Assembly (NCBI RefSeq): GCF_030412915.1 | Contig: NZ_JAUHJR010000006.1 | Span: forward strand, 124,001 to 188,000 | Direction: 5' to 3' | Length of the DNA: 64,000 nt | From: Nocardioides abyssi | GTDB lineage: Bacteria > Actinomycetota > Actinomycetes > Propionibacteriales > Nocardioidaceae | Shown: positions 7,915 to 17,072 of the stretch, one piece after another | Layout of the letters: every line of letters begins with the position of its first letter | Numbering within the stretch: position 1 is the first letter of the stretch | Notes under the pieces: model-generated | What the model was told of the DNA's origin: nothing | The model's database searches: none | What the model saw: the letters and a program-made list of their open reading frames with translations, nothing else | Translations under genes and position numbers: made by a program

Positions 7915-9183
7915 CTATGTCCGCCTGTGGAACGAGACACCGCCATTCGGATGGCGGGTGGTCTCGAAGTGGGGGTCGTGGATGCGGGCGTGATGTCTGG
8001 GGCAGAGCAGCCGGGCGTTGGCGAAATCTGTCTTGCCACCACGCAGCCAGCTGTCGTCGTGGTGGGCGTGGCACAGATGCGCCGGCCAGTCGCACCCGAC
8101 CGCGGTGCAGGTCTGATGGGTGATCGCGAGCCCGCGGCGCTGGGCGCCGGAGAACAACCGGGAGGTGCGGCCGAGGTCGAGCAGCTCGGACCTCGAACCC
8201 AGCACCGCCGGGAGGAGGCCGGCCTCGCAGGCCATCCGCCGGGCGAGGGAGGCGGAGATCGGTTCGCCGGACTCGAGGGTCGCGCGTCCGACGTCGCTGG
8301 TGAGGTCGGTGTAGTCGATGAGGACGACGACCGACGCGTTCAGGCCGCCGAGCTGGGGGAGCGTGTTGGCGGGGAGTCGTTCGAGGAGCTCACAGAACGC
8401 GTCGCCCATCCGCTCTGGTGACGGCCTCCGCTCCACGACCTCAGACTGGTGCTGGTCATCCTGCTTGTTGGCTGCCTGGTGCTTCGGTGCGGCGAAGGCG
8501 AGGAGCATCTTCTTGAGCATCTCGCCGTGCAGGGTGGGGAGGGAGAACTTGCCGCGCACCGAGCCCTTGCCGTCGGGACACATCGTGAGCCAGGCGTTGG
8601 CGCGGGCTTCGCGTTCCTCGCGCTCGAGGGCGCGGGCGTCTCGTTCCTCGCCGATCTCAGGGGCGACGACGGTCAGGACGTGCTTGGCGAGGATGGCGAG
8701 CGACGTGGGGTCGCGGTCGAGTGCCTCGTTGAGGAGGTGCTTCTCTGCGCGCTCGGGGATGGTCGAGTCGGCCAGGTCGTTGGGGAGCTTGTCGACGCAT
8801 TCGGTGATGACCCTGGCGTGGTCGACGCTGATCGCGCCTTCCGCCAGTGCGGCGGACGTGGGTGCGTGGCGGTCGAGGGATTCGGCCAGCCGCATGCGGC
8901 GCTTCGCGGCCGGCCGGTCCTGGCGGGTCTCGTGGGACCACCAGGACGCGGTGTCGGTCGCGCCGACCTTGTCGCCCACTGCGCGGCGGTCGGCCTCGGC
9001 GGCCAGGCGGAGCTCGAGGGCCTCGACGCGTGCACGGAGGCGCGTGGCTTCGACCAGCGCCTCGGAGACCTCGGTGTCCGACATCGACCACAACCGTGCC
9101 TCGGCTGTCGCGGCGACCTTCTTGTGGGACTTCGCGACCGCGCGGCACACCGGGTGCGCGGTGGGTCGGGAGTCCTTGGTCAT
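7915..9183 (-). CDS. DUF222 domain HNH endonuclease (13E12-type repeat protein)
   Basis: 422 residues from ATG 9183; an in-frame TTG 12 bp upstream is less likely. Residues about 40-310 form the helical DUF222 region. Residues about 359-403 form an HNH nuclease motif with zinc-type pairs: CTAVGC, then LCHAHH, then NARLLCPRHHARIH. The family is highly copied in actinobacteria; the M. tuberculosis REP13E12 members are the best known, and one serves as the phiRv1 attachment site. The gene lies between the cox accessory and structural genes and is flanked by inverted copies of hairpin motif A. The nuclease motif looks intact. Biological role is unknown. Confidence 0.88.
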   Translation of the reverse strand: MTKDSRPTAHPVCRAVAKSHKKVAATAEARLWSMSDTEVSEALVEATRLRARVEALELRLAAEADRRAVGDKVGATDTASWWSHETRQDRPAAKRRMRLAESLDRHAPTSAALAEGAISVDHARVITECVDKLPNDLADSTIPERAEKHLLNEALDRDPTSLAILAKHVLTVVAPEIGEERDARALEREEREARANAWLTMCPDGKGSVRGKFSLPTLHGEMLKKMLLAFAAPKHQAANKQDDQHQSEVVERRPSPERMGDAFCELLERLPANTLPQLGGLNASVVVLIDYTDLTSDVGRATLESGEPISASLARRMACEAGLLPAVLGSRSELLDLGRTSRLFSGAQRRGLAITHQTCTAVGCDWPAHLCHAHHDDSWLRGGKTDFANARLLCPRHHARIHDPHFETTRHPNGGVSFHRRT

Positions 9184-9275
9184 GGGTCTACTCAAGCAGC
9201 GAGCACCGACAGTGGCGGGGCTGTTTCCCCAGGTCAGACCACTACTCGGACGACAACTTCAACGAGTTCTCGGCG

Positions 9276-9309
9276 GGTTTCGAGACGGGCCTGGCGGCCC
9301 TCCTCAACC
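9276..9309 (+). repeat. Hairpin repeat motif A, second locus
   Basis: 34 bp, same length as the copy at 7703-7736 and in the opposite orientation. It begins GGTTTCGAGAC, its inner stem is GGGCC/GGCCC around TGGC, and it ends CTCAACC. Both stem strands differ from the first copy but still pair. The gap 9184-9542 holds this repeat and the coxS upstream region, and I see no gene in it. Confidence 0.8.
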
Positions 9310-9498
9310 AGCCGGAGACAGCAGCCGGCAGCCCAGCCGAAGGCCGGCGGCGGCGCGCGACCCACGGCGTACCTCGTCCCCATAACTGCCTCCGCCCCGA
9401 CCACTCACGGCCCGCAGGCCGAAGGTCGGCTACCCGGGGTCCGATCACCGCCCACCAAGGCTCGCGACGCGACCAACGATCCCCCAACCGTGCGGGCC

Positions 9499-9523
9499 TA
9501 GCGTGAGCCGGGTCACACCCGGC
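9499..9523 (+). promoter_or_regulatory. Putative coxS promoter -10 and operator dyad
   Basis: TAGCGT (9499-9504) is a possible -10 box. It is followed by a perfect 7-3-7 inverted repeat, GCCGGGT-CAC-ACCCGGC (9507-9523), at the expected transcript start. The SD GAGGAGAG then lies 2 nt before the ATG at 9543. A repressor or activator site controlling the cox operon is plausible; no -35 box is evident. Confidence 0.45.
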
Positions 9524-9542
9524 GCACAACCCGAGGAGAGTC

Positions 9543-10019
9543 ATGGTCCGGATCAACCTCACCGTCGACGGCGCGAAGGTCGCCGACGACGTCGAGCCGC
9601 GCATGCTGCTCGTCCACTACCTCCGCGAGAAGCTCGGCAAGACCGGCACGGTGGTGGGCTGCGACACCAGCAACTGCGGGGCCTGCACCGTCCACCTCGA
9701 CGGCACCAGCGTGAAGTCGTGCAACGTGCTGGCGGTCCAGGCCGACGGCGGCGAGGTGACGACGATCGAGGGCCTGGCGAAGGACGGTCAGCTGCACCCG
9801 GTGCAGGAGGCCTTCCGCGAGTGCCACGGACTCCAGTGCGGCTACTGCACGCCGGGGATGATCATGCAGAGCGTGGACCTCCTCAAGGAGAACCCGCACC
9901 CCTCGGAGGATGAGATCCGGCTCGGGCTCGAGGGCAACCTGTGCCGCTGCACGGGCTACCACAACATCGTCAAGGCCGTGCAGCACGCCGCCGGCCAGGG
10001 GGAGGCGGTGCAGGCATGA
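9543..10019 (+). CDS. coxS: Molybdenum hydroxylase small subunit, [2Fe-2S] (CoxS-like)
   Basis: 158 residues, the usual length for CoxS. The plant-type [2Fe-2S] cluster ligands are Cys40, Cys45, Cys48 and Cys60 ([16 protein letters not shown]). The C-terminal second cluster ligands are Cys99, Cys102, Cys134 and Cys136 (CGYCTPG and [11 protein letters not shown]). It passes electrons from the Mo site in CoxL to FAD in CoxM. A strong SD precedes the ATG, and the stop overlaps the coxL ATG by 4 bp. The symbol follows the family; whether CO is the substrate is uncertain because CoxL is form II. Confidence 0.9.
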   Translation: MVRINLTVDGAKVADDVEPRMLLVHYLREKLGKTGTVVGCDTSNCGACTVHLDGTSVKSCNVLAVQADGGEVTTIEGLAKDGQLHPVQEAFRECHGLQCGYCTPGMIMQSVDLLKENPHPSEDEIRLGLEGNLCRCTGYHNIVKAVQHAAGQGEAVQA

Positions 10020-12505
10020 CCGCCACCGAGGCCCGACCGGAGTCGGAGGCGCCGGAGCGCGAGATCGGCAAGGACCGGCGGCGCAAGGAGGACCAACGGC
10101 TGATCACCGGCCGCACGCGCTGGACCGACAACATCCAGCTGCCCGGGATGCTGCACCTGGCGATGGTGCGCAGCCCGTTCGCCCACGCCCGGATCACGGC
10201 CATCGACACGAGCGAGGCCAAGCAGAGCCCCAACGTCGTCGACGTCGTCACCGGCCAGGACCTGGCCGAGACCCAGGGCGTGCTCATCAACGCCTGGCCG
10301 ATCACCCCCGACCAGAAGACGCCGACCCACCTGCCGGTGGCGATCGACCGGGTCGCCTTCGCCGGCGAGGTGGTCGCGGTCGTGGTCGCCCGCAGCGCGG
10401 CCGAGGCGCGCGACGCCGCCGAGCTGGTCGACGTCGACTACGAGGAGCTCCCGGCCGCGCTGGACCTCAAGGACGCGGCGGCGGACACGGTGCTGGCGCA
10501 CCCGGACCTCGGCAGCAACAAGTCGGCGTACTGGGTCTTCGACTCCGCCGAGGCCGGCACCGGCAGCAACGTCGAGGACGCGATCACCCAGGCCCGCGAC
10601 GGGGGGATCGTGCTGGAGCGGGAGTACCGCCAGCAGCGCCTGATCCCGGCCTTCATGGAGCCGCGCTCCACGGTGGTCGACCCGACCGGGGAGCAGCTGA
10701 CGGTGTGGTCGGCGACCCAGATCCCGCACATCCTGCGCTTCGCGCTCGCCGCGACCACCGGCATCCCCGAGTCCAAGCTCCGCGTCATCGCCCCCGACGT
10801 CGGCGGCGGCTTCGGCGGCAAGCTGCAGACGACGCCGGAGGAGTGGATCACCGTCGCGCTGGCCCGCCGCACGGGCAAGCCGGTGAAGTACACCGAGACC
10901 CGCAGCGAGTCGCTGATGGCCGCCCACCACGGCCGCGACCAATGGCAGAAGCTGACGCTCTCGGCCGACCGCGAGGGCAACGTGACCGGCCTCAAGGTCG
11001 AGCTGCTGGCCGACCTCGGCGCCTACGTCTCGCTGGTGGGCGGCGGCGTGCCGGTGCTCGGCGCGTTCATGTTCAACGCGATCTACAAGTTCCCGGCCTA
11101 CCACTTCGCGGTCCAGACGGTGCTGACCAACAAGACCTGGACCGACGCCTACCGCGGCGCCGGCCGGCCCGAGGCGACCTTCGCCATCGAGCGGATCATG
11201 GACGAGCTCGCCGCCGAGGTCGGCGTCGACCCGCTGGAGATCCGCGAGCACAACTGGATCAAGCACGAGGAGTTCCCGTTCACCACGGTGGCGGGCCTGG
11301 AGTACGACTCGGGCAACTACGAGGCGGCCACCGCCCGCGCCAAGGAGCTCTTCGGGTACGACGAGCTGCGGGCCGAGCAGCGCCGCCGCCGTGAGTCCGG
11401 CGACCCCGTCCAGCTCGGCCTCGGCGTCTCGACGTTCACCGAGATGTGCGGGCTGGCGCCGAGCCGCGTGCTCGGCCAGCTCGACTACGGCGCCGGCGGC
11501 TGGGAGCACGCGAGCGTGCGGATGCTGGCCACCGGCAAGGTCGAGGTGGTCACCGGTGTCAGCGCCCACGGCCAGGGCCACGAGACGGCGTTCAGCCAGA
11601 TCGTCGCCGACCGGCTCGGGGTGCCCTTCGAGGACGTCGAGGTGCTCCACGGCGACACGCAGGTCTCGGCCAAGGGGCTCGACACCTACGGCTCGCGCTC
11701 GCTGGTCGTCGGCGGGGAGGCGCTGGTCAAGGCCACCGACAAGGTGGTCGAGAAGGCCAAGGCGGTCGCGGCGCACCTGCTCGAGGCGTCCGCGGACGAC
11801 CTGGACTTCAGCGGTGGCCGGTTCAGCGTGCGCGGCACCGACCAGGGGCTCGCGATCCAGGAGATCGCGGGCGCGGTCTTCGCGGCGCACAACCTGCCCG
11901 ACGGGATGGAGCCGTCGCTGGACTCCGACGCGACGTACGACCCCGTCAACTTCAACTACCCGCACGGCACCCACCTGTGCGCGATGGAGGTCGACACCGA
12001 GACCGGCGAGCTGACGATGCGCAAGTACGTCTGCGTCGACGACATCGGCAACGTCATCAACCCCCTCATCGTGTCCGGTCAGGTGCACGGCGGGCTGGTG
12101 CAGGGCATCGCGCAGGCGCTGTGGGAGGAGGCGGTGTACGACGACTCCGGCACGCTGGTGTCCGGCTCGTTCGTCGACTACCTGCTGCCGACCGCGGCGG
12201 ACACGATCAGCTTCGAGGTCGACCACACGACGACCCCGTCGCTGACCAACACCCTGGGCACCAAGGGCGTCGGCGAGGCCGGCACCATCGCCTCGACCCC
12301 GGCGGTCGTCAACGCCGTCGTCGACGCGGTGCGCCACCTCGGCATCACCGACATCCGGATGCCCTGCACCCCCGAGCGGGTCTGGCGCGCCATCCAGGAC
12401 GCCGGCTCCGGGCAGGAGCCCACCACGGGTGCGGCCGCCCCGCACTTCGACGCCTCGACGGGCATGGAAGGCACCGTCGACCGGACCGCAGGAGACGCCC
12501 AGTGA
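10016..12505 (+). CDS. coxL: Molybdopterin-binding large subunit, CoxL form II-like
   Basis: 829 residues from ATG 10016. It shows the xanthine oxidase-family layout: an N-terminal a/b hammerhead (about 30-140), then Moco-binding domains. GGGFGGK lies near residue 264, AYRGAGR at 378-384, [10 protein letters not shown] follows, and GVGEAG carries the expected catalytic Glu near residue 754. Form I CO dehydrogenases carry AYRCSFR, with Cys as Cu ligand; here the loop is AYRGAGR, the form II signature. The enzyme is therefore an aerobic Mo hydroxylase whose substrate may be CO or another small compound. It is coupled to coxS and coxM by overlapping codons. Confidence 0.88.
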   Translation: MTATEARPESEAPEREIGKDRRRKEDQRLITGRTRWTDNIQLPGMLHLAMVRSPFAHARITAIDTSEAKQSPNVVDVVTGQDLAETQGVLINAWPITPDQKTPTHLPVAIDRVAFAGEVVAVVVARSAAEARDAAELVDVDYEELPAALDLKDAAADTVLAHPDLGSNKSAYWVFDSAEAGTGSNVEDAITQARDGGIVLEREYRQQRLIPAFMEPRSTVVDPTGEQLTVWSATQIPHILRFALAATTGIPESKLRVIAPDVGGGFGGKLQTTPEEWITVALARRTGKPVKYTETRSESLMAAHHGRDQWQKLTLSADREGNVTGLKVELLADLGAYVSLVGGGVPVLGAFMFNAIYKFPAYHFAVQTVLTNKTWTDAYRGAGRPEATFAIERIMDELAAEVGVDPLEIREHNWIKHEEFPFTTVAGLEYDSGNYEAATARAKELFGYDELRAEQRRRRESGDPVQLGLGVSTFTEMCGLAPSRVLGQLDYGAGGWEHASVRMLATGKVEVVTGVSAHGQGHETAFSQIVADRLGVPFEDVEVLHGDTQVSAKGLDTYGSRSLVVGGEALVKATDKVVEKAKAVAAHLLEASADDLDFSGGRFSVRGTDQGLAIQEIAGAVFAAHNLPDGMEPSLDSDATYDPVNFNYPHGTHLCAMEVDTETGELTMRKYVCVDDIGNVINPLIVSGQVHGGLVQGIAQALWEEAVYDDSGTLVSGSFVDYLLPTAADTISFEVDHTTTPSLTNTLGTKGVGEAGTIASTPAVVNAVVDAVRHLGITDIRMPCTPERVWRAIQDAGSGQEPTTGAAAPHFDASTGMEGTVDRTAGDAQ

Positions 12506-13362
12506 TCCCCGCACAGTTCGACTACCTCGCCCCGACCACCGTCGAGGAGGCGCTCGCGGCCCTCGCCCAGCACGGCGACGAGGCGAAGATCCTGGCCGGC
12601 GGGCAGAGCCTGCTGCCGGTGCTCCGGATGCGGCTCAACGCCCCCGAGATGGTGATCGACCTCGGGAAGATCACCTCGCTGCGCGGGGTGCGCGACGACG
12701 GCGACGCGATCGTCGTCGGCGCGATGACCCAGCACTCCGTGGTCGGCTCCGACCCTCTCGTCGCCGAGCACGCCGCGCTGGTGAGCAAGGCCGTCGAGCA
12801 CCTCGCCGACGCCCAGATCCGCCACCGCGGGACCTTCGGCGGGGCGCTGGCCCACGCCGATCCGGCCGGCGACCTCGGGGCGCCGACGCTGGCGCTGGGC
12901 GCGCAGTTCGTCGTGCAGGGGCCGAGCGGCACCCGGACCGTGCCGGCCGACGAGTTCTTCGTCGACCTCTTCGAGACCGCGATCGGCGAGGACGAGATCC
13001 TCGTGGCGGTCCGGCTGCCCAAGCACACCGGCTGGGGCGCGCACTACGAGAAGTTCGTGCGGGTCGCCCACCAGTGGCCGATCGTCGCGGTCGCCGCGGC
13101 GGTGCGCGTCGAGGGGGGCACGATCGCCGAGGCGCGGATCGGGCTGACCAACATGGGCAGCACGCCGATGCGCGCCCACGCCGTGGAGCAGGCCCTGGTC
13201 GGGCAGCCGGCGACGGCCGACGGGGTGCGCGAGGCCGCCTCGCGGGCGGCCGAGGGCACCAACCCGCCCTCGGACCTCAACGGGGACGCCGACTACCGTC
13301 GCCACCTCGCGACGGTCCTCACCCGGCGGGCCGTCCTGACCGCGGCAGGAGCAACCGGCTGA
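12502..13362 (+). CDS. coxM: FAD-binding medium subunit (CoxM-like)
   Basis: 286 residues from GTG 12502, which overlaps the coxL stop by 4 bp. The FAD-binding PCMH domain has AGGQSLLPVL (about 32-41) and TFGG at 111-114. The C-terminal CO_deh_flav_C domain covers roughly 175-280. In the complex it takes electrons from the [2Fe-2S] clusters of CoxS and passes them to quinone or another acceptor. The order S-L-M differs from the M-S-L order of Oligotropha. The stop overlaps the coxG ATG. Confidence 0.88.
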   Translation: MIPAQFDYLAPTTVEEALAALAQHGDEAKILAGGQSLLPVLRMRLNAPEMVIDLGKITSLRGVRDDGDAIVVGAMTQHSVVGSDPLVAEHAALVSKAVEHLADAQIRHRGTFGGALAHADPAGDLGAPTLALGAQFVVQGPSGTRTVPADEFFVDLFETAIGEDEILVAVRLPKHTGWGAHYEKFVRVAHQWPIVAVAAAVRVEGGTIAEARIGLTNMGSTPMRAHAVEQALVGQPATADGVREAASRAAEGTNPPSDLNGDADYRRHLATVLTRRAVLTAAGATG

Positions 13363-14108
13363 TGGACCTCCGTCACGAGTTCACCGTCCCGACCAGCGTC
13401 GAGGAGACCTGGGCGCACTTCAACGACATCGCGTCGGTCGCGGAGTGCTTCCCCGGCGCAGTCGTCACCTCGATCGAGGGCGACACCTTCACCGGCACGG
13501 TGAAGGTCAAGCTGGGGCCGATCGCGCTCGTGTACGGCGGCACCGGCACGTTCGTCGAGAAGGACGAGGCCGCGCACTCGTTCGTGGTCGAGGCCAAGGG
13601 CAAGGACAAGCGGGGCAACGGCACCGCGGGCGCGACGGTCACGCTGACGATGGCTCCCTCGGGGGAGAGCAGCGCGACCGACGTGGTGGTCGTGACCGAC
13701 CTGTCGATCACCGGCAAGCCGGCCCAGTTCGGCCGCGGCGTCATGCAGGACGTCTCCGACAAGCTGCTCGGCCAGTTCGTCGCCTGCCTCGAGCAGCGGC
13801 TCACCGCCCAGCCGGACCCGGAGCCCGAGCCCCCCGCCGCGGTCGACGCCCCGACCCCGGTCGAGGCGTCGGCGGCCCAGCAGGTCGCCGCCGACGAGGT
13901 GGCGCCGGTCGTCGCGGACGCCGGGCCGCCGCCGGCCGCGCCCCGCCCGGCGCCGGCGCCGGCGGCCGGGCCGGGTCCCGCCGACGACGCGCTCGACCTG
14001 GGGGCGTCGGTGCTGCCGGTGCTGCTGAAGTCCTACGGCAAGCAGGCCGGCATCGGGCTGCTCGTGGTGGTGCTGCTCGTGCTGCTCAGGCGCCGCCGGA
14101 GCCGCTGA
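13362..14108 (+). CDS. coxG: CoxG-like SRPBCC protein with C-terminal membrane anchor
   Basis: 248 residues. Residues 1-150 form the CoxG/SRPBCC domain (FTVPTSVEETWAHFNDI, then PGAVVTSIEGD and FTGTVKVKLGPI). A Pro/Ala/Glu-rich linker (about 153-220) follows, and then a hydrophobic segment (about 229-242) ending in RRRRSR. CoxG proteins are reported to bind the membrane, help recruit CO dehydrogenase and handle quinone. The C-terminal helix with a basic tail gives a direct anchor. The start overlaps the coxM stop by 1 bp. The 3' end overlaps the convergent MFS gene by 23 bp. Confidence 0.85.
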   Translation: MDLRHEFTVPTSVEETWAHFNDIASVAECFPGAVVTSIEGDTFTGTVKVKLGPIALVYGGTGTFVEKDEAAHSFVVEAKGKDKRGNGTAGATVTLTMAPSGESSATDVVVVTDLSITGKPAQFGRGVMQDVSDKLLGQFVACLEQRLTAQPDPEPEPPAAVDAPTPVEASAAQQVAADEVAPVVADAGPPPAAPRPAPAPAAGPGPADDALDLGASVLPVLLKSYGKQAGIGLLVVVLLVLLRRRRSR

Positions 14109-15477
14109 CCGGCCCGGCGAACGGCTCGCCGGTCGCATCCGCCAGTGCGGGCGCCGTCTCCTCCAGGGGAGCCGGCGCCCGTACGCCGTTCACCCCCGGC
14201 GGCAGCTGCCGCTCCACGCGCACCACCGACAGCACGGCCACGGCGAGGCAGCCGGCCACCAGCAGGCCGACGTACGCGTCCCCCAGCGAGTGGCCGACCA
14301 GGAAGCCCGCCACCGGCGGCGCGATGACCTGGGCGGACTGGAACGCCGCCGAGCTCAGCGCGTTGTAGCGGCCGCGCAGGTGGTCGGGCGCCAGGTCGTT
14401 GACCAGCGCGGGGATCGTCGGCTGCAGCAGCGTCTCGCCCAGCGCGAAGACCGAGGCGCAGGCGGCGACCAGCACGGTCGCGCCGACCGTGCCCGGCACC
14501 AGCCCCGAGCCGCCCAGCAGCAGCCAGGCCCCGGCCCAGATCAGCGCCATCACCGCGATGACGCGGGTGCGCCGGCGTCCCTCGATCCGTTGCAGCACGG
14601 CCAGCTGGAGGACGACGATCACGAGCGTGTTGGCGGCGAACGCGATGCCGAGCCCCTGCGTGGACACCTCGCCGACCGCGCGGGCGTAGGCGGGCATGCC
14701 GGCGTTGAGCTGGGCGTAGCCGACGAACGACGCGCTGAAGCCGAGCAGCATCAGCGAGGCCACGGCCGGGCGACGCAGCACCGCGGCGTACGACGACGGC
14801 TCCTGCGCCGCGCCCGGCTCGCGCTCGGGGCGGCCCGCGACGTGGCGCAGCGGCACCGCGAGCAGCACCAGCGCCGGCAGGTAGCTGGCCGCGTCGGCGA
14901 GGTAGATCGCCTGGAAGGTGGCCGCGTGGTCCACGTCGACCACCACGCCGCCCACGACGCCGCCGATGCCGATGCCGAGGTTGAGCAGGGTGAAGTTGAC
15001 CCCGAAGTACCGCTGCCGCAGCTCGCGCGGCACGACGGCCGCGATGAGGCTCTGCGACGCCGGCCACGAGACGCCGGCCGCGATGCCCGTCAGCGCCAGC
15101 GCGACGCCGGCCGCCAGCGGTGTGGTGGCCGCCGCCAGAAGCACGTTGCCGACGCCCAGCAGCACCAGCGTGCCCATGAGGATGCGGCGCGCCCCGAACC
15201 GGTCGATGGCGGTGCCGCTCGGCCCGACCACGAGCAGCCCGCCCAGCGGCGGCACGGCCAGCAGCAGGCCCACGTCGCTGAGCGCGATGCCGCGGACCTC
15301 GTTGAGGTAGACGACGTGGAAGGGCAGCACCAGGCCGGTGCCGAGGAACTCCAGCACCACCACCGACAACAGCAGCTTGCCGGCGCGGGGGAGGTCGTGC
15401 CAGAAGGAGGAGAGGGTCAGGCGGGGCGGCGCGGAGGAGGCGCGGTCGGGCGCGCCCGATGGTTCGGTGCTGCTCAT
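14086..15477 (-). CDS. Major facilitator superfamily transporter
   Basis: 463 residues with about 12 hydrophobic segments between residues 30 and 420. The first begins near LLSVVVLEFLGTGLVLPFHV, and the loop 2-3 motif region reads GPSGTAIDRFGARRI (MFS motif A-like). Both termini are hydrophilic and Ser/Pro/Ala-rich. It is probably a drug/H+ antiporter-type exporter, but substrate cannot be inferred. Convergent with coxG, with overlapping 3' ends, so transcription of the two could interfere. Confidence 0.82.
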   Translation of the reverse strand: MSSTEPSGAPDRASSAPPRLTLSSFWHDLPRAGKLLLSVVVLEFLGTGLVLPFHVVYLNEVRGIALSDVGLLLAVPPLGGLLVVGPSGTAIDRFGARRILMGTLVLLGVGNVLLAAATTPLAAGVALALTGIAAGVSWPASQSLIAAVVPRELRQRYFGVNFTLLNLGIGIGGVVGGVVVDVDHAATFQAIYLADAASYLPALVLLAVPLRHVAGRPEREPGAAQEPSSYAAVLRRPAVASLMLLGFSASFVGYAQLNAGMPAYARAVGEVSTQGLGIAFAANTLVIVVLQLAVLQRIEGRRRTRVIAVMALIWAGAWLLLGGSGLVPGTVGATVLVAACASVFALGETLLQPTIPALVNDLAPDHLRGRYNALSSAAFQSAQVIAPPVAGFLVGHSLGDAYVGLLVAGCLAVAVLSVVRVERQLPPGVNGVRAPAPLEETAPALADATGEPFAGPVSGSGGA

Positions 15478-15526
15478 CAGGGGCGCGATTCTGGCACCCG
15501 CCCCCGACGTTCCACGGATCGGGAGC

Positions 15527-16999
15527 TCAGGCCTCGATCTCGACCTCGGCGAGGTCGCCGGCCCACGCCGTGTGGAAGGTCCCGGGGCGGTCGGTGCGCT
15601 GGTAGCTGTGCGCGCCGAAGCTGTCGCGCAGCAGCTGGATGACCGCCGCGGGGAGCCGCTCGCGACGCAGGCCGTCGAAGTAGGACAGCGACGACCCGAA
15701 CGCCGGCACCGGCACGCCGGACTGCGCCGCGGTCGCGACCACCCGCCGCCAGGAGTGGACGCCGTCGAGGACGGCCTGCGCGAAGTACGGCGTGGTCAGC
15801 AGCGTGGTGAGGTCCGGCTCGTCGGCGTACGCCTCGCGGATCCGGTCGAGGAACTGGGCGCGGATGATGCAGCCGCCGCGCCAGATCGTGGCGACCGCGC
15901 CGAGGTCGATGTCCCAGCCGTTCGCCTCCGCGCCGGCCGCGATCTGGTCGAACCCCTGGGCGTAGGCGACGACCTTCGAGGCGTAGAGCGCGGCGCGGAC
16001 GTCGTCGACGAACCGGTCGCGGTCGACCTCCACGGGGTCGGGGTCGGTGTCGAAGACCTTCCGCGCGGCGTCGCGCTGCTCGCGGTGCCCCGAGAGGCTG
16101 CGCGCGAAGGTCGCCTCGGCGATGCCGGTGACGGGTACGCCGAGGTCGAGCGCGCTCTGCACGGTCCAGCGGCCGGTGCCCTTCTGCTCGGCCGCGTCGG
16201 CCACGACGTCGACGAACGGGGTGCCGGACGTGCGGTCGGTGTGGCGCAGCACGTCGGCGGTCAGCTCGATGAGGAACGACTCCAGGTCGCCGCCGTTCCA
16301 CTCCTCGAAGATGTCGGCCACCTCGGCAGGCGAGATGCCCAGGACGCTGCGCAGCAGGTCGTAGGACTCCGCGATCAGCTGCATGTCGGCGTACTCGATG
16401 CCGTTGTGCACCATCTTCACGAAGTGCCCGGCCGCGCCCGGCCCGACGTGGGTCGCGCACGGCTCGCCGTCGACCTGCGCGGCGATCGACTCCACGACCG
16501 GGCCGAGCCGGTCGTAGGCGTGGTCGGAGCCGCCGACCATGATCGACGGGCCGTGGAGCGCGCCCTCCTCGCCGCCGGAGACGCCCATGCCGACGAAGTG
16601 CAGGCCGTGCTCCTCGAGCTGCTGCTGGCGCCGGGTCGTGTCGTCGGGGTGGGCGTTGCCGGCGTCGACGACGATGTCGCCCTCGTCGAGCAGCGGCACC
16701 AGCGCGTCGACGACGGCGTCGGTCGGCTCGCCCGCCTTGACCATCACGATGAGCACGCGCGGCTGCTCGACCGCGGCGACCAGCTCCTCCAACGAGCCGG
16801 TCGCGACCAAGGAGCCCTCGTCGCCGTGCTCCTCGAGCAGCGAGGTCGTCCGGGCCGCGGTGCGGTTGTGCACGGCGATCGTGTGGCCGTGCCGAGCGAT
16901 GTTGCGGGCCAGGTTGCGGCCCATGACCGCGAGCCCGGTGAGCCCGATCGTCGCGGTGGGGGTGGCGGTGGGGGTGGGGCCGGAGGTGGGGTCAGCCAT
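15527..16999 (-). CDS. gnd: 6-phosphogluconate dehydrogenase, decarboxylating
   Basis: 490 residues from ATG 16999. It converts 6-phosphogluconate to ribulose 5-phosphate with reduction of NADP in the oxidative pentose phosphate pathway. The Rossmann motif GLAVMGRNLARN is near residue 22. SGGEEGA and KMVHNGIEYADMQLI are substrate and catalytic signatures, and QLLRDSFGAHSYQRTD is near the C-terminus. Length fits the long dimeric NADP-type enzyme. A purine-rich GGAGGA lies just upstream of the ATG; the longer upstream frame reads into non-conserved sequence. The first 15 residues are a Pro/Thr-rich extension. Confidence 0.93.
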   Translation of the reverse strand: MADPTSGPTPTATPTATIGLTGLAVMGRNLARNIARHGHTIAVHNRTAARTTSLLEEHGDEGSLVATGSLEELVAAVEQPRVLIVMVKAGEPTDAVVDALVPLLDEGDIVVDAGNAHPDDTTRRQQQLEEHGLHFVGMGVSGGEEGALHGPSIMVGGSDHAYDRLGPVVESIAAQVDGEPCATHVGPGAAGHFVKMVHNGIEYADMQLIAESYDLLRSVLGISPAEVADIFEEWNGGDLESFLIELTADVLRHTDRTSGTPFVDVVADAAEQKGTGRWTVQSALDLGVPVTGIAEATFARSLSGHREQRDAARKVFDTDPDPVEVDRDRFVDDVRAALYASKVVAYAQGFDQIAAGAEANGWDIDLGAVATIWRGGCIIRAQFLDRIREAYADEPDLTTLLTTPYFAQAVLDGVHSWRRVVATAAQSGVPVPAFGSSLSYFDGLRRERLPAAVIQLLRDSFGAHSYQRTDRPGTFHTAWAGDLAEVEIEA

Positions 17000-17072
17000 G
17001 TCCTCCAGCGAACCCCACCCGTCCAAGCCGGGGTGCCCGGGGGTGGGGTGTCCGTGCCGCCGGGGTCGGGGG

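Noticed and set aside
7915-9183. The HNH protein as a restriction enzyme or Cas nuclease
   Set aside because: There is no methyltransferase partner, and the DUF222 domain places it in the 13E12 family.
9941-10015. A longer N-terminus for coxL starting upstream
   Set aside because: It would overlap coxS widely and adds non-conserved sequence. ATG 10016 gives the usual 4-bp overlap.
10016-12505. A genuine form I CO dehydrogenase
   Set aside because: The active-site loop is AYRGAGR, not AYRCSFR; the Cys expected to bind Cu is missing.
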